Assembly (NCBI GenBank): GCA_035490315.1
Contig: DATHET010000326.1
Span: 1-31,496, forward strand
Reading direction: 5' to 3'
Length of the DNA: 31,496 nt
From: JADJQU01 sp035490315
GTDB lineage: Bacteria > Planctomycetota > UBA1135 > GCA-002686595
Below the pieces are notes generated by a model that ran no database searches, was not told where the DNA came from, and saw nothing but the letters and a program-made list of their open reading frames with translations. Both the position numbers and the translations under genes were made by a program. This document shows positions 1 to 8,086 of the stretch, in pieces (the stretch's first letter is position 1; every line of letters begins with the position of its first letter).

Positions 1-863
1 TTGTCCTTCGCGTCGATCCCAAGCTGCTTCGCCGCCTTGGCGATGTCATCGCTGCTGAGCTTCGGAGCCGGCTTCACAGACGCCGGCGGAGCTGCAGGCG
101 CCGCGCTGATCTGGCCCAGGGCCATCAGCCGCTTGAACTCCTTCTCGCCATCCTCGACCAGCGACTTCAGCTTGTAGACCTCGTCCTTCAGCCAGTTCGC
201 GTCCGTGTTCAGCCCGGCGTCCTTGTACTTCTTGAGGAATGCCGCGATCTCCGTTTCCAGGTGCTGCAGCTCGAGTTTCTCGGTGCTGAGCTTCAGATCG
301 AGGATCTTCGTGCGCGCCGAGGTCAAGCCCGCCTGATTCTTCGCGCTCACCGCCTTGTCCGCCGAGGCGGCCAGACCCTTGAGGTCGGCGGCCTTCTTCT
401 CGACCAGCTTCTTCTTGTCCTTGACGCGGTCCTCGAGGTCGGCGTACGTCTCGACCGCTTCTTCCTTGCCGCCGCTCAGAGCCTCGCGCTCCTTGAGCGC
501 CTTCTTCTCGAGCTCCTTGAGCTTGACCAGCTGCGGCGTCAGCAGCAGCTTGACCGCGTCGACGCGCGAGGTCAGGTCCTTGACCACCGCGAACTTCGCC
601 GCCATGAAGTCCTTGTCCTTGCGCAGCTCGCCGATCGCGTTCAGAGCGGGGGTGCAGTCCCGGATCGTGTCCGACAAGAGGCCGCTGGTGTCCTCGATCT
701 GATCGGAGTAGAGGTCGAGCATGGTCCCATCGTGCTTGGTGATGGCCGCTTCGAGGTTCTTGAGCACGTCCAGGATCTTCACCTGGTTCTTCTTGTTTTC
801 CTTTTCCAATTCCACGACCAGTTTCGTGGCCGCTTCCTGATTAGCTTTCGTCGTTGCACCCAT
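1..863 (-). CDS. Lys-rich coiled-coil protein, C-terminus cut by the window edge
   Basis: I do not recognise a named family. The frame opens at the ATG at 863-861 and stays open for 287 codons to the window edge, so the C-terminus is missing. An AAGGG Shine-Dalgarno-like element at 871-875 lies 7 nt upstream and supports this start. There is no signal peptide or membrane segment, so the protein is probably cytoplasmic. The first ~245 residues are almost wholly charged helix rich in Lys, Glu, Asp and Leu, with long heptad-like stretches that predict extended coiled coils. An Ala/Pro-rich linker follows, then a second short helical segment beginning LSSDDIAKAAKQLGID that runs off the edge. It could be a scaffold or an adaptor with a C-terminal binding module, but no function can be assigned. 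It follows the methyltransferase gene on the same strand after 215 bp. Confidence 0.75.
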   Translation of the reverse strand, partial: MGATTKANQEAATKLVVELEKENKKNQVKILDVLKNLEAAITKHDGTMLDLYSDQIEDTSGLLSDTIRDCTPALNAIGELRKDKDFMAAKFAVVKDLTSRVDAVKLLLTPQLVKLKELEKKALKEREALSGGKEEAVETYADLEDRVKDKKKLVEKKAADLKGLAASADKAVSAKNQAGLTSARTKILDLKLSTEKLELQHLETEIAAFLKKYKDAGLNTDANWLKDEVYKLKSLVEDGEKEFKRLMALGQISAAPAAPPASVKPAPKLSSDDIAKAAKQLGIDAKD

Positions 864-918
864 GATTTGACCCTTGGTTTTCTCTGTTGGCTCCAGTCGC
901 GCGAATTGCGGGGCGGAG

Positions 919-947
919 ATTCTTCCGCGCACCTGCACAACTCGCAA
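919..947 (-). promoter_or_regulatory. Possible sigma70-type promoter for the coiled-coil gene
   Basis: Read on the minus strand, TTGCGA (942-947) and AAGAAT (919-924) are 17 nt apart. Each matches 4 of 6 consensus bases. The expected start site lies about 50 nt before the ATG at 863. The rest of the 864-1078 gap shows no gene. Confidence 0.3.
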
Positions 948-1078
948 GCCCCTGGTTGTGAGGCGCGCCATACAGGCATTCCGCAGGCTTATTCAGGCCT
1001 CGGCGCGTGCTTCTCCCGAACCAGGGAAAGCCTGCTCGCGGTCGAAAGCGGCTCGTCCCCGATCGTCTCGGAGCTCGC

Positions 1079-1891
1079 TCAGCGTTTGCGCAACACGACA
1101 TCCGCCATCATCGGCGTGACGCAGTGGCGCCGATCACTGGCGCCCTGGGAGTGCACGGCGGGCAGCCAATCCTCGAGCTGCTGCGCCGTGAGCAATCCGC
1201 GCTCGACCAGCTTGGGCGCGTAAGTCTCGAAGAAAGTCTCGATCCAGCGCCACTCCAGGGAACCTGGCCGGCCGGCTCGCGGGATCGGTTGGAAGTAGAC
1301 GACCTCGAGCCCGGCGCGCTCGGCCAAGGTCGGGATTTCCTCGGCGATGTCGATGCGCGCCTTGGCGTCGGACCAGCTGCGCATGGCCGCCGAGACCAGC
1401 GAATCGAACTTCGCGTCGCGCGGCACGTGCTTCATCGCGGCCCAGTCGAGGTATTCCTGCAGGGCGATCACGCCGCCGGGGCGCAGGAACTTCGCGACGC
1501 GCAGCAGGACGGCGCCGGGATCGGCGAGCCAGCAGAAGAGCCAGCGCGAGTAGATGGCGTCGAGGCTCGCGTCGGCCAGCGCGAGCGTTTCGACCGGCCC
1601 TTCGCTCGGCTCGATCTGCAAGAGCCCGCGGCGCGTGCGTTCGCCGGCGAGGAATTCCAAGAAGGCCGCGCTCTGATCGCGCGCGATCACCTTGCCCTTC
1701 GGACCGACGACGTGCGCGAGCTCCATCGAGGTGAACCCCGGGCCGCAGCCGAGATCGAGCACCACCTGCCCTTCGCGAAAGCCGGCGCGCTGGAACAGAG
1801 CGTAGGCCTGCTGGATCCAGACCTTGTGTTGGAACTCCAGCCGCGCGAGCTCGTCCGCCTGGGTGCCGAGCACGTAGTCCTTCGAGGTCAT
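1079..1891 (-). CDS. Class I SAM-dependent methyltransferase
   Basis: 270-residue protein with a complete Rossmann-type methyltransferase core. The SAM-binding motif I is VLDLGCGPG at residues 44-52. The acidic strand-2 position lies near KVIARD (67-72), and the LRPGG turn at 136-140, followed by VIALQEY, is typical of Methyltransf_11/25-like families. The segment DASLDAIYSRW (107-117) corresponds to post-motif II. No signal peptide or membrane helix is present, so it is cytosolic. The substrate cannot be told from sequence; the family includes small-molecule, lipid, quinone and macromolecule methyltransferases. The ATG at 1891 is favoured because residues 1-43 form the usual N-terminal helix before motif I. 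It lies 38 bp from the start codon of this gene to the stop of the next minus-strand gene, and a TAGACT box sits only 6 nt before the ATG. Confidence 0.88.
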   Translation of the reverse strand: MTSKDYVLGTQADELARLEFQHKVWIQQAYALFQRAGFREGQVVLDLGCGPGFTSMELAHVVGPKGKVIARDQSAAFLEFLAGERTRRGLLQIEPSEGPVETLALADASLDAIYSRWLFCWLADPGAVLLRVAKFLRPGGVIALQEYLDWAAMKHVPRDAKFDSLVSAAMRSWSDAKARIDIAEEIPTLAERAGLEVVYFQPIPRAGRPGSLEWRWIETFFETYAPKLVERGLLTAQQLEDWLPAVHSQGASDRRHCVTPMMADVVLRKR

Positions 1892-1897
1892 CGGCGG

Positions 1898-1903
1898 AGT
1901 CTA
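1898..1903 (-). promoter_or_regulatory. -10-like box TAGACT, possible leaderless start
   Basis: On the minus strand TAGACT is followed by 6 nt and then the methyltransferase ATG. That spacing would put the transcript start at or beside the start codon. No convincing -35 element or Shine-Dalgarno sequence is seen, which fits a leaderless mRNA. Confidence 0.3.
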
Positions 1904-1929
1904 GCGCCGACCGCAGCCGGGCGATCGGC

Positions 1930-3897
1930 TCAAAAAGAGGACACGAGATCGATGCGGACTTCGGCCTTGCGGCTCGCGCTCAGCGTGACTTCCGCGGGCG
2001 GGATCGGCTCGAAGTCGTCGAGCGGAGGGAACACGATCCGCACCGGTCCTTCCATGTCAACGAAGCGCAGGTCGCCGCCCGAGCCCAGGTTGGAAAAACC
2101 AGAGGACCTCGTGCCTAGGCTCGGCGTGACGCGCTCACCCAGGGAATCGCCGACCGTCAGCGCGTGCCACCAGGCGGGGTCCGCAGGATAGAGCACGCCT
2201 TCGCAGCGCAGAGTCACACTCACCTGGCTGGTCGGGAGCCTTTGAGACTCGACCTCGAAGACCAGCGGCTCGCCCCCCGACTGGAAGACCACATCACGAC
2301 CCGTGCTCGGGAAATCGGGCGATTCGAACGAGAGCCGGTACCGTCCCGGGCGCAGGCAGAGCTGGATCGGATCGAGTGCCTGCGCGGATGCGACATCGAC
2401 CGAATAAAAAAGGCCCGCAAGCCGCGCATCGCCATCGAGCGCTCGGCAGCCCAGCCTTCGCAACGCGATCGGCGCACGCGTGCGCGAGTCGATGGCGCGC
2501 ACGGATACGTTTTCCAGACCGCGCAGATCTACGTCGACGCGCTGTTCGGTCGAAGGCTCGACGCGCACGTCCTTCGCGGCCTGCAGGGAGCACAGCTCCA
2601 GGACGTAGTCGCCGGGCGGCACGCTGCCGGCGTCCCAGAGCAGCGAGTGCTCCAGTCCAGGTGCACGCGCGAGGCTCGACAGCGCGAATACCGGTGGGCG
2701 CAGCGAGCGCGGGCTCCAAGGGTCTTTCGATCGCAGGGTCAGCTCGCCGTGGGGGAGCACGACGCCTGGTTGAAAATGCAGCACGCCGTGCACGTGAGCG
2801 GCCGATTCCTGGGGTGGCATTTGATGCACTTCCACGGATACGCTGGTCTGCTCGCCCGTGCGAACCTCGAAGGCCGCCTCGCCGAAAACCAGCTTGAGCT
2901 CGCCCAGCCTTCCGTATTCCGGGCGCACCAGCCAGCTTCCGGACGGAAGACCGGTGGCCGTGCTCCGTCCCTCCGGCGAAAGCAGGAGATCGCCGCGGGC
3001 CTCGCTCGCGAAAGTTTCCTTCGAGGCCGAGTACAGGCGCAGGCGCATCACGCTCTGGTGAGGCGTGCCGAGCGGCGCCAATTGAAAGCTCGCATCGCCT
3101 CCCGGCTTCAAGAGCACCCGGTAGGTGCCTGGAGAATTGTGATCGACGCCGATTCTCTTCCAGGCCGTGTCCGGAGCGCGCAGGAAATAGACTTTCGTGC
3201 CTTCCTTGTCGTCGAGGATGAGCGGCGAAGACGCATGCTCGCGAAGGACTCCGAAAGGTTGGCCGTCCGCGTTGCACGCGGGCATCACGAACAGCTCCTG
3301 GTTCATGCCTCCGGAGGCGCACAGGGTCAGGTCGGTGCATTCCACGCGGTCTTCGCCAGAGAAAGCGCGGATCATCGTCACGCGGTAGCGGCAATCGACG
3401 TCCACTCGGCCCGGACACTGGACGATGGTGCGCTCCTCGAAGGGCTCGGCGCGACGGCCGTGCAGCTCGAGCTTGAGGAACTGAAGTGAGAGGCTCGTTC
3501 CACTGGAGGCGACGGTCTCGGGAAGCCACGCGCTGCCGTCCTTGATGACCAACTCTGCGCGTCCGGCAACACTCGGATCCCACATCGCCAGGACCTTGCC
3601 CTCGCCCGTCGAATCCCAATCACCGGTGTCGGTCTTCAATCGGAACCGCAGTTCGACACCTGCTCGCGGCCCTGGACTCACAGGTTCGGCGGTCGGCTCG
3701 GGAACCCCCTGGGTGCGCGAATCCTGTTGCGTCAGGGACGTCTGCGCGCCGTCGCCAGGGGTGACTTGCGAGCTCTGCGGCCGACTTTCATCGAGCGGCC
3801 GCGCGCTGCTTTCCGAGCCGCGGAAGCTCTGCGTGCACAGCGCGACGAGCAGCAACATGCCACCCGCGACCAGAGTCACTTTCGCGAGGGCTCGCAT
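1930..3897 (-). CDS. Membrane-anchored beta-sandwich protein of unknown function
   Basis: 655 residues with one N-terminal hydrophobic segment (about residues 6-22) that would act as a signal anchor. A Ser/Gln/Pro-rich linker to about residue 75 comes next. The remaining ~580 residues are predicted extracytoplasmic and look like several beta-sandwich domains of the carboxypeptidase-regulatory or Cna-B type, with recurring turns such as PGDYVLEL and PGRYRLSFESPDF. There are scattered Cys but no lipobox of normal form, and no catalytic motif was found. The layout (TM, low-complexity linker, repeated beta domains) resembles the extracytoplasmic half of the sigma-factor fusion at 15306-18260, which suggests a shared surface-protein family, though I could not align them. 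It lies 37 bp after the sugar transferase gene, so co-transcription is plausible. The start is an ATG with no strong Shine-Dalgarno sequence. Confidence 0.75.
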   Translation of the reverse strand: MRALAKVTLVAGGMLLLVALCTQSFRGSESSARPLDESRPQSSQVTPGDGAQTSLTQQDSRTQGVPEPTAEPVSPGPRAGVELRFRLKTDTGDWDSTGEGKVLAMWDPSVAGRAELVIKDGSAWLPETVASSGTSLSLQFLKLELHGRRAEPFEERTIVQCPGRVDVDCRYRVTMIRAFSGEDRVECTDLTLCASGGMNQELFVMPACNADGQPFGVLREHASSPLILDDKEGTKVYFLRAPDTAWKRIGVDHNSPGTYRVLLKPGGDASFQLAPLGTPHQSVMRLRLYSASKETFASEARGDLLLSPEGRSTATGLPSGSWLVRPEYGRLGELKLVFGEAAFEVRTGEQTSVSVEVHQMPPQESAAHVHGVLHFQPGVVLPHGELTLRSKDPWSPRSLRPPVFALSSLARAPGLEHSLLWDAGSVPPGDYVLELCSLQAAKDVRVEPSTEQRVDVDLRGLENVSVRAIDSRTRAPIALRRLGCRALDGDARLAGLFYSVDVASAQALDPIQLCLRPGRYRLSFESPDFPSTGRDVVFQSGGEPLVFEVESQRLPTSQVSVTLRCEGVLYPADPAWWHALTVGDSLGERVTPSLGTRSSGFSNLGSGGDLRFVDMEGPVRIVFPPLDDFEPIPPAEVTLSASRKAEVRIDLVSSF

Positions 3898-3934
3898 CGT
3901 GACTCACGAGGGTATCCCTCGAGCCTGTGATTGC

Positions 3935-5587
3935 CTACGTGCCCTTGCGCAGCACCACGGTCTTGATCGTGTTGAAGATGATCGAGAGGTCGAACAAGAG
4001 GCTCTGGTTCTTGATGTAGAACAGGTCGTACTGCAGCTTCTGCAGCGCATCCTCGACCGTGTTTCCGTAGGGATAGTTGATCTGCGCCCAGCCCGTGAGA
4101 CCGGGCTTCACGATGTGGCGCTGCGAGTAATACGGAATCTGTGTCGCGAGCGAATCGACGAACACCTTGCGCTCCGGTCGCGGTCCGACCAGCGACATGT
4201 CGCCGATGAGGATGTTGAACAGCTGCGGCAGCTCGTCGAGCCGCGACTTGCGGATGAAGCGGCCGCAGCGGGTGATGCGCGGGTCGTTGTTCATGGCCCA
4301 GACCGCGCCAGTCGTTGCCTCGGCGTCGGTGCGCATCGAGCGGAACTTGTAGAGCGTGAATTCCCTGGTGTCGAAGCCGACGCGCCGCTGCTCGAACAGG
4401 GCCGGGCCGCGCGAGTCGATGCGTATGGCCATCGCCGTCGCGAGCATCACGGGCCAGGTCAGGAGGATTCCTGTCAAAGAGAAGGCGACGTCGATCGAAC
4501 GCTTGACGATTTCACTCGACGGCGTGCGCGCGAAGCCGTCGTTGAAAATCAGGTAGGACGGCCGCATCGCCTCGACGGCGATCTTGCCGGTGATGTGCTC
4601 GTAGAGGGCCTCGCGTTCCTTGACCGCGATGCCCGCGAGACGACAGCGCAAGAGTTGATCGGTCGGCAGGTTGCCGCGGCGGTCCTGCAGGGCCACGACG
4701 ACGATGTCGATCTGCAGGCGCCGCACCAGCTCGAACAGCGGCTCCTCGAGCGGGCGCGCCGCGGAGGTGTCGAGCTGCATCAGGTCCTCGACCGTGGTTT
4801 TCTGCAGGGTCACAGGCTCGAGCAGCAGCTCGCCCGTGCCGCGTCCGTCGCCGCCGCGGTGGAACTGGGTCGCGGTGAGCACGTCGCCATGGCCGTTGCC
4901 GTCCTCGTGCACCCCGGCGCCGTTGCCGTGCAGTCCGGAGCGCGGCTTCGTCGCCGAGCGGTCGACGCCGTGGCCGCCGGCCTCGGGGATCATCGCCACG
5001 GCTTCGTAGCCCGAGTCGGAGTGCTTGAGGATCTCAGCGGCCAGCGAAGTCGCCGCGGGGCCCGCGCCGAGCAGCAGCACGCGCTCGTTGAAGTTCCAGC
5101 GCCGCAGCGCGAAGTGGAAGGCGTTGCGCCACAGGTACAGGAGCCCGAAGCCGATCAGCAGCACGAACACCAGGGTCTGGATCAGCTGCGATGGCGAAAG
5201 CCCCGGGAAATCGAACACGTGCACGAGGTGCCAGACCCGCGCCAGGCCGACCAGTGCCAGGGAGAGGACCACGGCGCTGCCGGTCGAGCTGACGAAGCGC
5301 GACGCGCGGTCGAAACGCGACATCGAGATCCGGAAGTCGTACAGCTCGTTGAACGCGATCCCGACCTGGGCGACCAGGGCCAGCAGGAAGGCGGACAGGA
5401 TGCAGCGCTTCATCGCGTCCGCGCGGCCCACGTTCTCGGCGAGCAGCTCCTTCATGACCGAGGGCGTCAGCTCGTGCCAGAGGTGGGAAGTCATCCCCAG
5501 ACCCAGGGCTACGAAGAGCAGCAGCGTTTCGCTGAAGACCAGCAGGGCCCTTCGCAGGGGCAGGTAGTGGCGCAGGACTCGGATCAT
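3935..5587 (-). CDS. Polyprenyl-phosphate sugar transferase, TIGR03013-like (XrtA/PEP-CTERM-associated)
   Basis: 550-residue membrane enzyme expected to transfer a sugar-1-phosphate from a nucleotide sugar to undecaprenyl phosphate, the first step of exopolysaccharide assembly. The opening MIRVLRHYLP and membrane helices near 15-32, 62-82, 104-122 and 138-155 are typical of the EpsB-like PEP-CTERM-associated type. A nucleotide-binding-like segment (LLLGAGPAATS, 171-181) follows. The C-terminal catalytic domain (about 361-550) has KRSIDVAFS, LYKFRSMRTDAE, RKSRLDELPQLFNIL, MSLVGPRPE and KPGLTGWAQI, all hallmarks of the bacterial sugar transferase family. Between about 204 and 277 lies a Gly/His/Asp-rich insert inside the middle domain, which probably explains why the protein is roughly 90 residues longer than I expect for the family. 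No other polysaccharide or exosortase genes are in the window. The ATG at 5587 is supported by the match of the N-terminus to the family. Confidence 0.92.
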   Translation of the reverse strand: MIRVLRHYLPLRRALLVFSETLLLFVALGLGMTSHLWHELTPSVMKELLAENVGRADAMKRCILSAFLLALVAQVGIAFNELYDFRISMSRFDRASRFVSSTGSAVVLSLALVGLARVWHLVHVFDFPGLSPSQLIQTLVFVLLIGFGLLYLWRNAFHFALRRWNFNERVLLLGAGPAATSLAAEILKHSDSGYEAVAMIPEAGGHGVDRSATKPRSGLHGNGAGVHEDGNGHGDVLTATQFHRGGDGRGTGELLLEPVTLQKTTVEDLMQLDTSAARPLEEPLFELVRRLQIDIVVVALQDRRGNLPTDQLLRCRLAGIAVKEREALYEHITGKIAVEAMRPSYLIFNDGFARTPSSEIVKRSIDVAFSLTGILLTWPVMLATAMAIRIDSRGPALFEQRRVGFDTREFTLYKFRSMRTDAEATTGAVWAMNNDPRITRCGRFIRKSRLDELPQLFNILIGDMSLVGPRPERKVFVDSLATQIPYYSQRHIVKPGLTGWAQINYPYGNTVEDALQKLQYDLFYIKNQSLLFDLSIIFNTIKTVVLRKGT

Positions 5588-5745
5588 GGGTCGGGACCGG
5601 ACGCCCCCTCAGCCAGGGACGCTGGCGATCCCAGCCGCCAGCGCACGAGGCCGGCGGATCAGTGGACGCGCTAGGAAGGCGCTGAAAGACTCTAGGTGCG
5701 AAGCAGGGTGTGGGACGGCCCATCCGCTGACGGAACCGACAGGCG

Positions 5746-5754
5746 AGTCTATCA
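5746..5754 (-). promoter_or_regulatory. Possible extended -10 element for the sugar transferase gene
   Basis: On the minus strand TGATAGACT has the TGn-TAnnnT form of an extended -10 box, about 160 nt before the ATG at 5587. A TAGAGT box also lies closer to the gene near 5690. No good -35 was found. The 5588-5871 gap holds no recognisable gene. Confidence 0.25.
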
Positions 5755-5871
5755 GGCAGCCAGCGGCTCGGTCGCGCTTGTCTGCGGGGCGGTTTTTCAC
5801 CCCCGCTCATCGGCGCAGGGGGGCGGCGCGGTTGAATCGAGGCCAGGGCAGCTGGAGCCCACGCCGCCCGG

Positions 5872-6324
5872 TCACGGTGACCGCGGCGGTAGACGCTCGA
5901 GCCCCGGGCGATGGCAGATTTCTGGTCGCTTCCCGCGCGGACCGATCCAGACTTCGACCAGATCCAGGCGCGGCGAGGGAGCGCCGCGAGCCAGCTGCCT
6001 GGCGTGGAGCTCGGCAGCCGCGCAGCGCTGGCGCTCGAAGGCACTGGTGCGCCAGGAATCGCCGGGTCGCCAGGGCCCGGCGCGCGCGCGCAGCGCGGTC
6101 TTGACCTCGACGCAGACCAGTCTTCCGCGATCGAGGAAGACGAGATCCACTTCGGCTCGCCGGGTCGCGACTCGCCGCCCGAGAAAATGCAGACCCGAAG
6201 CGCGCAGGTAGCCTTCGGCGATGCGCTCGCCGGCTTCGCCGACTTCCGCGGGACACGGACTGCGAGTCCGCGCGAACCAGACCGGCGCCAGGGCGAGCAG
6301 GAGCCGCCGCAGGCCCGCGATCAG
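5872..6324 (-). CDS. yraN: YraN family (UPF0102) nuclease-fold protein with a non-canonical start
   Basis: About 150 residues. The order GEAGERIAEGYLRASG, then AEVDLVFLD, then LVCVEVKTALR matches the YraN/UPF0102 family, which has a restriction-endonuclease-like fold; the E-x-D and E-x-K residues of the putative metal site are present. The cellular role of the family is not settled; links to DNA recombination or repair are proposed. The frame runs open far upstream through yajC, yet between the yajC stop and the conserved GE motif there is no in-frame ATG, GTG or TTG. I place the start at a CTG (6324-6322) that overlaps the yajC stop TGA by sharing TG, giving an MIAGLRR-like N-terminus. An ATC start next to it, or translational coupling from yajC, is also possible. 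The C-terminal end at TGA 5874-5872 is firm. Confidence 0.8.
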   Translation of the reverse strand: MIAGLRRLLLALAPVWFARTRSPCPAEVGEAGERIAEGYLRASGLHFLGRRVATRRAEVDLVFLDRGRLVCVEVKTALRARAGPWRPGDSWRTSAFERQRCAAAELHARQLARGAPSPRLDLVEVWIGPRGKRPEICHRPGLERLPPRSP

Positions 6325-6791
6325 GTCTTGGCAGCGGCCTCGGTCTCGGGCTCGAGCACCTGGGCGATCGCCTGGCGCGAGAAGCGCAGGCGCACGTCGT
6401 CGGCCGCCTGCAGGGTGATCGAGTCTTCGTTCACCGCCGCCACGCTCGCGTACATGCCACCGGTCGTCAGCACCTTGTCGCCCTTCTTGACCGCGGCGAT
6501 CATCGCTTCGCGCTTCTTGCGCTGCTTGCGCTCGGGCCCGAGCATCACGAAGTAGAAGATCAGGATGATGATCAGGAAGGGCGCCATGCTCACGATCGAG
6601 CCGAGGAGCGAGGTTTGCGGAGCATCCGCAGGCGGGCCGCCCGGCGCCTGACCCGTGGTCGCCGTGGTTGCATCTCCAGTCGGGGCCGGGTTCGGGGGGG
6701 ACTGCGTGTCCTGCACCGCTAAGGCGAAAGCATCCATATTGGGGCTGTGAGCTGGGGTCTGGCGGAGTGACGGGAGGTCGAGCCGCGACAT
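6321..6791 (-). CDS. yajC: Sec translocase accessory subunit YajC
   Basis: 156 residues as called. One strong membrane helix at about residues 67-84 (MAPFLIIILIFYFVML) is followed directly by the basic stretch GPERKQRKKREAMIAAVKKGDKVLTTGGMY, the diagnostic order for YajC, which associates with SecDF in the inner membrane. The residues before the helix form an unusually long Pro/Ala/Thr/Gln-rich region; most YajC proteins are about 110 residues and start close to the helix. Two ATG starts are possible: residue 1 (6791) or residue 19 (6737, MDAFALAVQ); neither has a clear Shine-Dalgarno sequence. The stop overlaps the proposed CTG start of yraN. No secD or secF is adjacent. The gene is divergent from mnmA. 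Confidence 0.92.
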   Translation of the reverse strand: MSRLDLPSLRQTPAHSPNMDAFALAVQDTQSPPNPAPTGDATTATTGQAPGGPPADAPQTSLLGSIVSMAPFLIIILIFYFVMLGPERKQRKKREAMIAAVKKGDKVLTTGGMYASVAAVNEDSITLQAADDVRLRFSRQAIAQVLEPETEAAAKT

Positions 6792-6831
6792 TGCCGGGGG
6801 CCCCGGCCTGCCAAGCGGGCGAAGAGGCTAC

Positions 6832-6837
6832 TAGAAT
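6832..6837 (+). promoter_or_regulatory. -10-like TAGAAT upstream of mnmA
   Basis: TAGAAT in the divergent yajC/mnmA gap resembles a sigma70 -10 box and would give a leader of about 105 nt to the mnmA start at 6950. The -35 region is poor (TGCCAA at 6809-6814). Confidence 0.25.
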
Positions 6838-6949
6838 CCCCGGCGAACCGAAAGCAGGTGCGGGCGTTGGCGAGCTGCGTTCGCCGCCGAACCCCGTCGA
6901 TCCGCAATCGCGCACCAGCTCCATCCCCGCTCTCCAGGCATCCATCCCT

Positions 6950-8086
6950 TTGGTCGTCCCCGTTTCGAAATCTCGCGTCGTCGTCGCCATGAGTGGCGGC
7001 GTGGACAGCTCCGTGTGCGCCTGGATGCTCCAGCAGGCAGGCCATGAGCTGGTCGGGCTGTTCATGCGCAACGGCGTGCACGTCGACGCGGCGGAATCGC
7101 ACAAGAAGAGCTGCTGCTCCGTCTCCGATGCACGCGACGCGCGCATGGTTGCGGGCTCGCTCGGAATTCCGTTCCAGGCCGTCGACCTCAAGCAGGAATT
7201 CGGACAGATCATCCGCTACTTCCTCGAGGAGTACGAGCGCGGCCGCACGCCCAATCCCTGCGCGATCTGCAACCGCGACTTGAAGTTCAATCGATTGCTC
7301 GCCTTCGCCGACGAGCTCGGCGCGGAGTTCGTCGCCACGGGCCACTACGCGCGCATCGACATCGAGGACGGCCGCGTCGTGGTGCGCCGCGGCGTCGACC
7401 ATTCCAAGGATCAGTCGTACCAGTTGTTCAGCGTCGCCGAGCACCACCTCGCGCGCGCCAAGCTGCCGCTGGGCGGATTGCAGAAGACCGAAGTCCGCGC
7501 CCTCGCACAGCAGGCCGGCCTGCGCACCGCGAAGAAGGCGGATAGTCAGGAAATCTGCTTCGTGCCTTCCAATGATTATCGACTGCTGCTCGAGCAACGC
7601 GGCGCGGCCCTGCACCCCGGCGAGCTCGTCGACACGGGCGGCCGGGTGCTCGGTCAGCACGCGGGCACCGAGCATTTCACGATCGGACAGCGCAAGGGCC
7701 ACGGCGTCGGCGGCGGAACTCCGCTGTACGTGGTCGCCCTCGATCCGGGAAGCGGCACGGTGGTGCTCGGCTCGCGCGAAGAGTGTCACGCGCGCTCGAT
7801 GGCGGTGCGCGAGCTGAACCTGATCGGTTTCGACCTCCCGGCTTCCGGCGAATTCCGCGCCGAGGTGCAGGTGCGCTACCACCACGAGCCGGCAGCGGCG
7901 ACCATCGCCGTCAGCGCCGGCGTGGCCGAAGTCGTGTTCGACGAACCGCAGCTCGCGATTACCCCGGGACAGGGCGCGGCCTTCTACCGCGGCGATCGTC
8001 TGCTCGGCGGCGGCTGGATCGACTCCAGCACGCTGGTCGAAGCATTGCCCGATGGGCCGGCGAGGCGCGAACACGAGCCGTCTTAG
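6950..8086 (+). CDS. mnmA: tRNA-specific 2-thiouridylase MnmA
   Basis: 378 residues from the TTG at 6950. MnmA puts the sulfur on C2 of the wobble uridine (s2U34) of tRNAs for Lys, Glu and Gln, using ATP to adenylate the base and a persulfide carried on cysteine. The PP-loop SGGVDSS is at 15-21. The catalytic cysteine pair is present: C104 in NPCAICN and C203 in SQEICFVP. GHYAR (131-135), KDQSYQLF (153-160) and EHFTIGQRKGHG are also intact. The open frame extends upstream to 6668, but those codons are not family-like and cross the yajC N-terminus. TTG 6950 is preferred because the next ATG lies inside the PP-loop strand. The last 35 bp overlap the start of the VWA gene if that gene uses its first ATG. 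Confidence 0.96.
   Translation: MVVPVSKSRVVVAMSGGVDSSVCAWMLQQAGHELVGLFMRNGVHVDAAESHKKSCCSVSDARDARMVAGSLGIPFQAVDLKQEFGQIIRYFLEEYERGRTPNPCAICNRDLKFNRLLAFADELGAEFVATGHYARIDIEDGRVVVRRGVDHSKDQSYQLFSVAEHHLARAKLPLGGLQKTEVRALAQQAGLRTAKKADSQEICFVPSNDYRLLLEQRGAALHPGELVDTGGRVLGQHAGTEHFTIGQRKGHGVGGGTPLYVVALDPGSGTVVLGSREECHARSMAVRELNLIGFDLPASGEFRAEVQVRYHHEPAAATIAVSAGVAEVVFDEPQLAITPGQGAAFYRGDRLLGGGWIDSSTLVEALPDGPARREHEPS

Noticed and set aside
5588..5871. Small frames in the gap between yraN and the sugar transferase gene.
   Set aside because: They are Arg/Ala-rich, lack ribosome binding sites and show no recognisable motif.
6668..6949. Upstream extension of the mnmA frame from an ATG at 6668.
   Set aside because: It crosses the yajC N-terminus, is not MnmA-like, and the conserved N-terminal strand starts just after the TTG at 6950.
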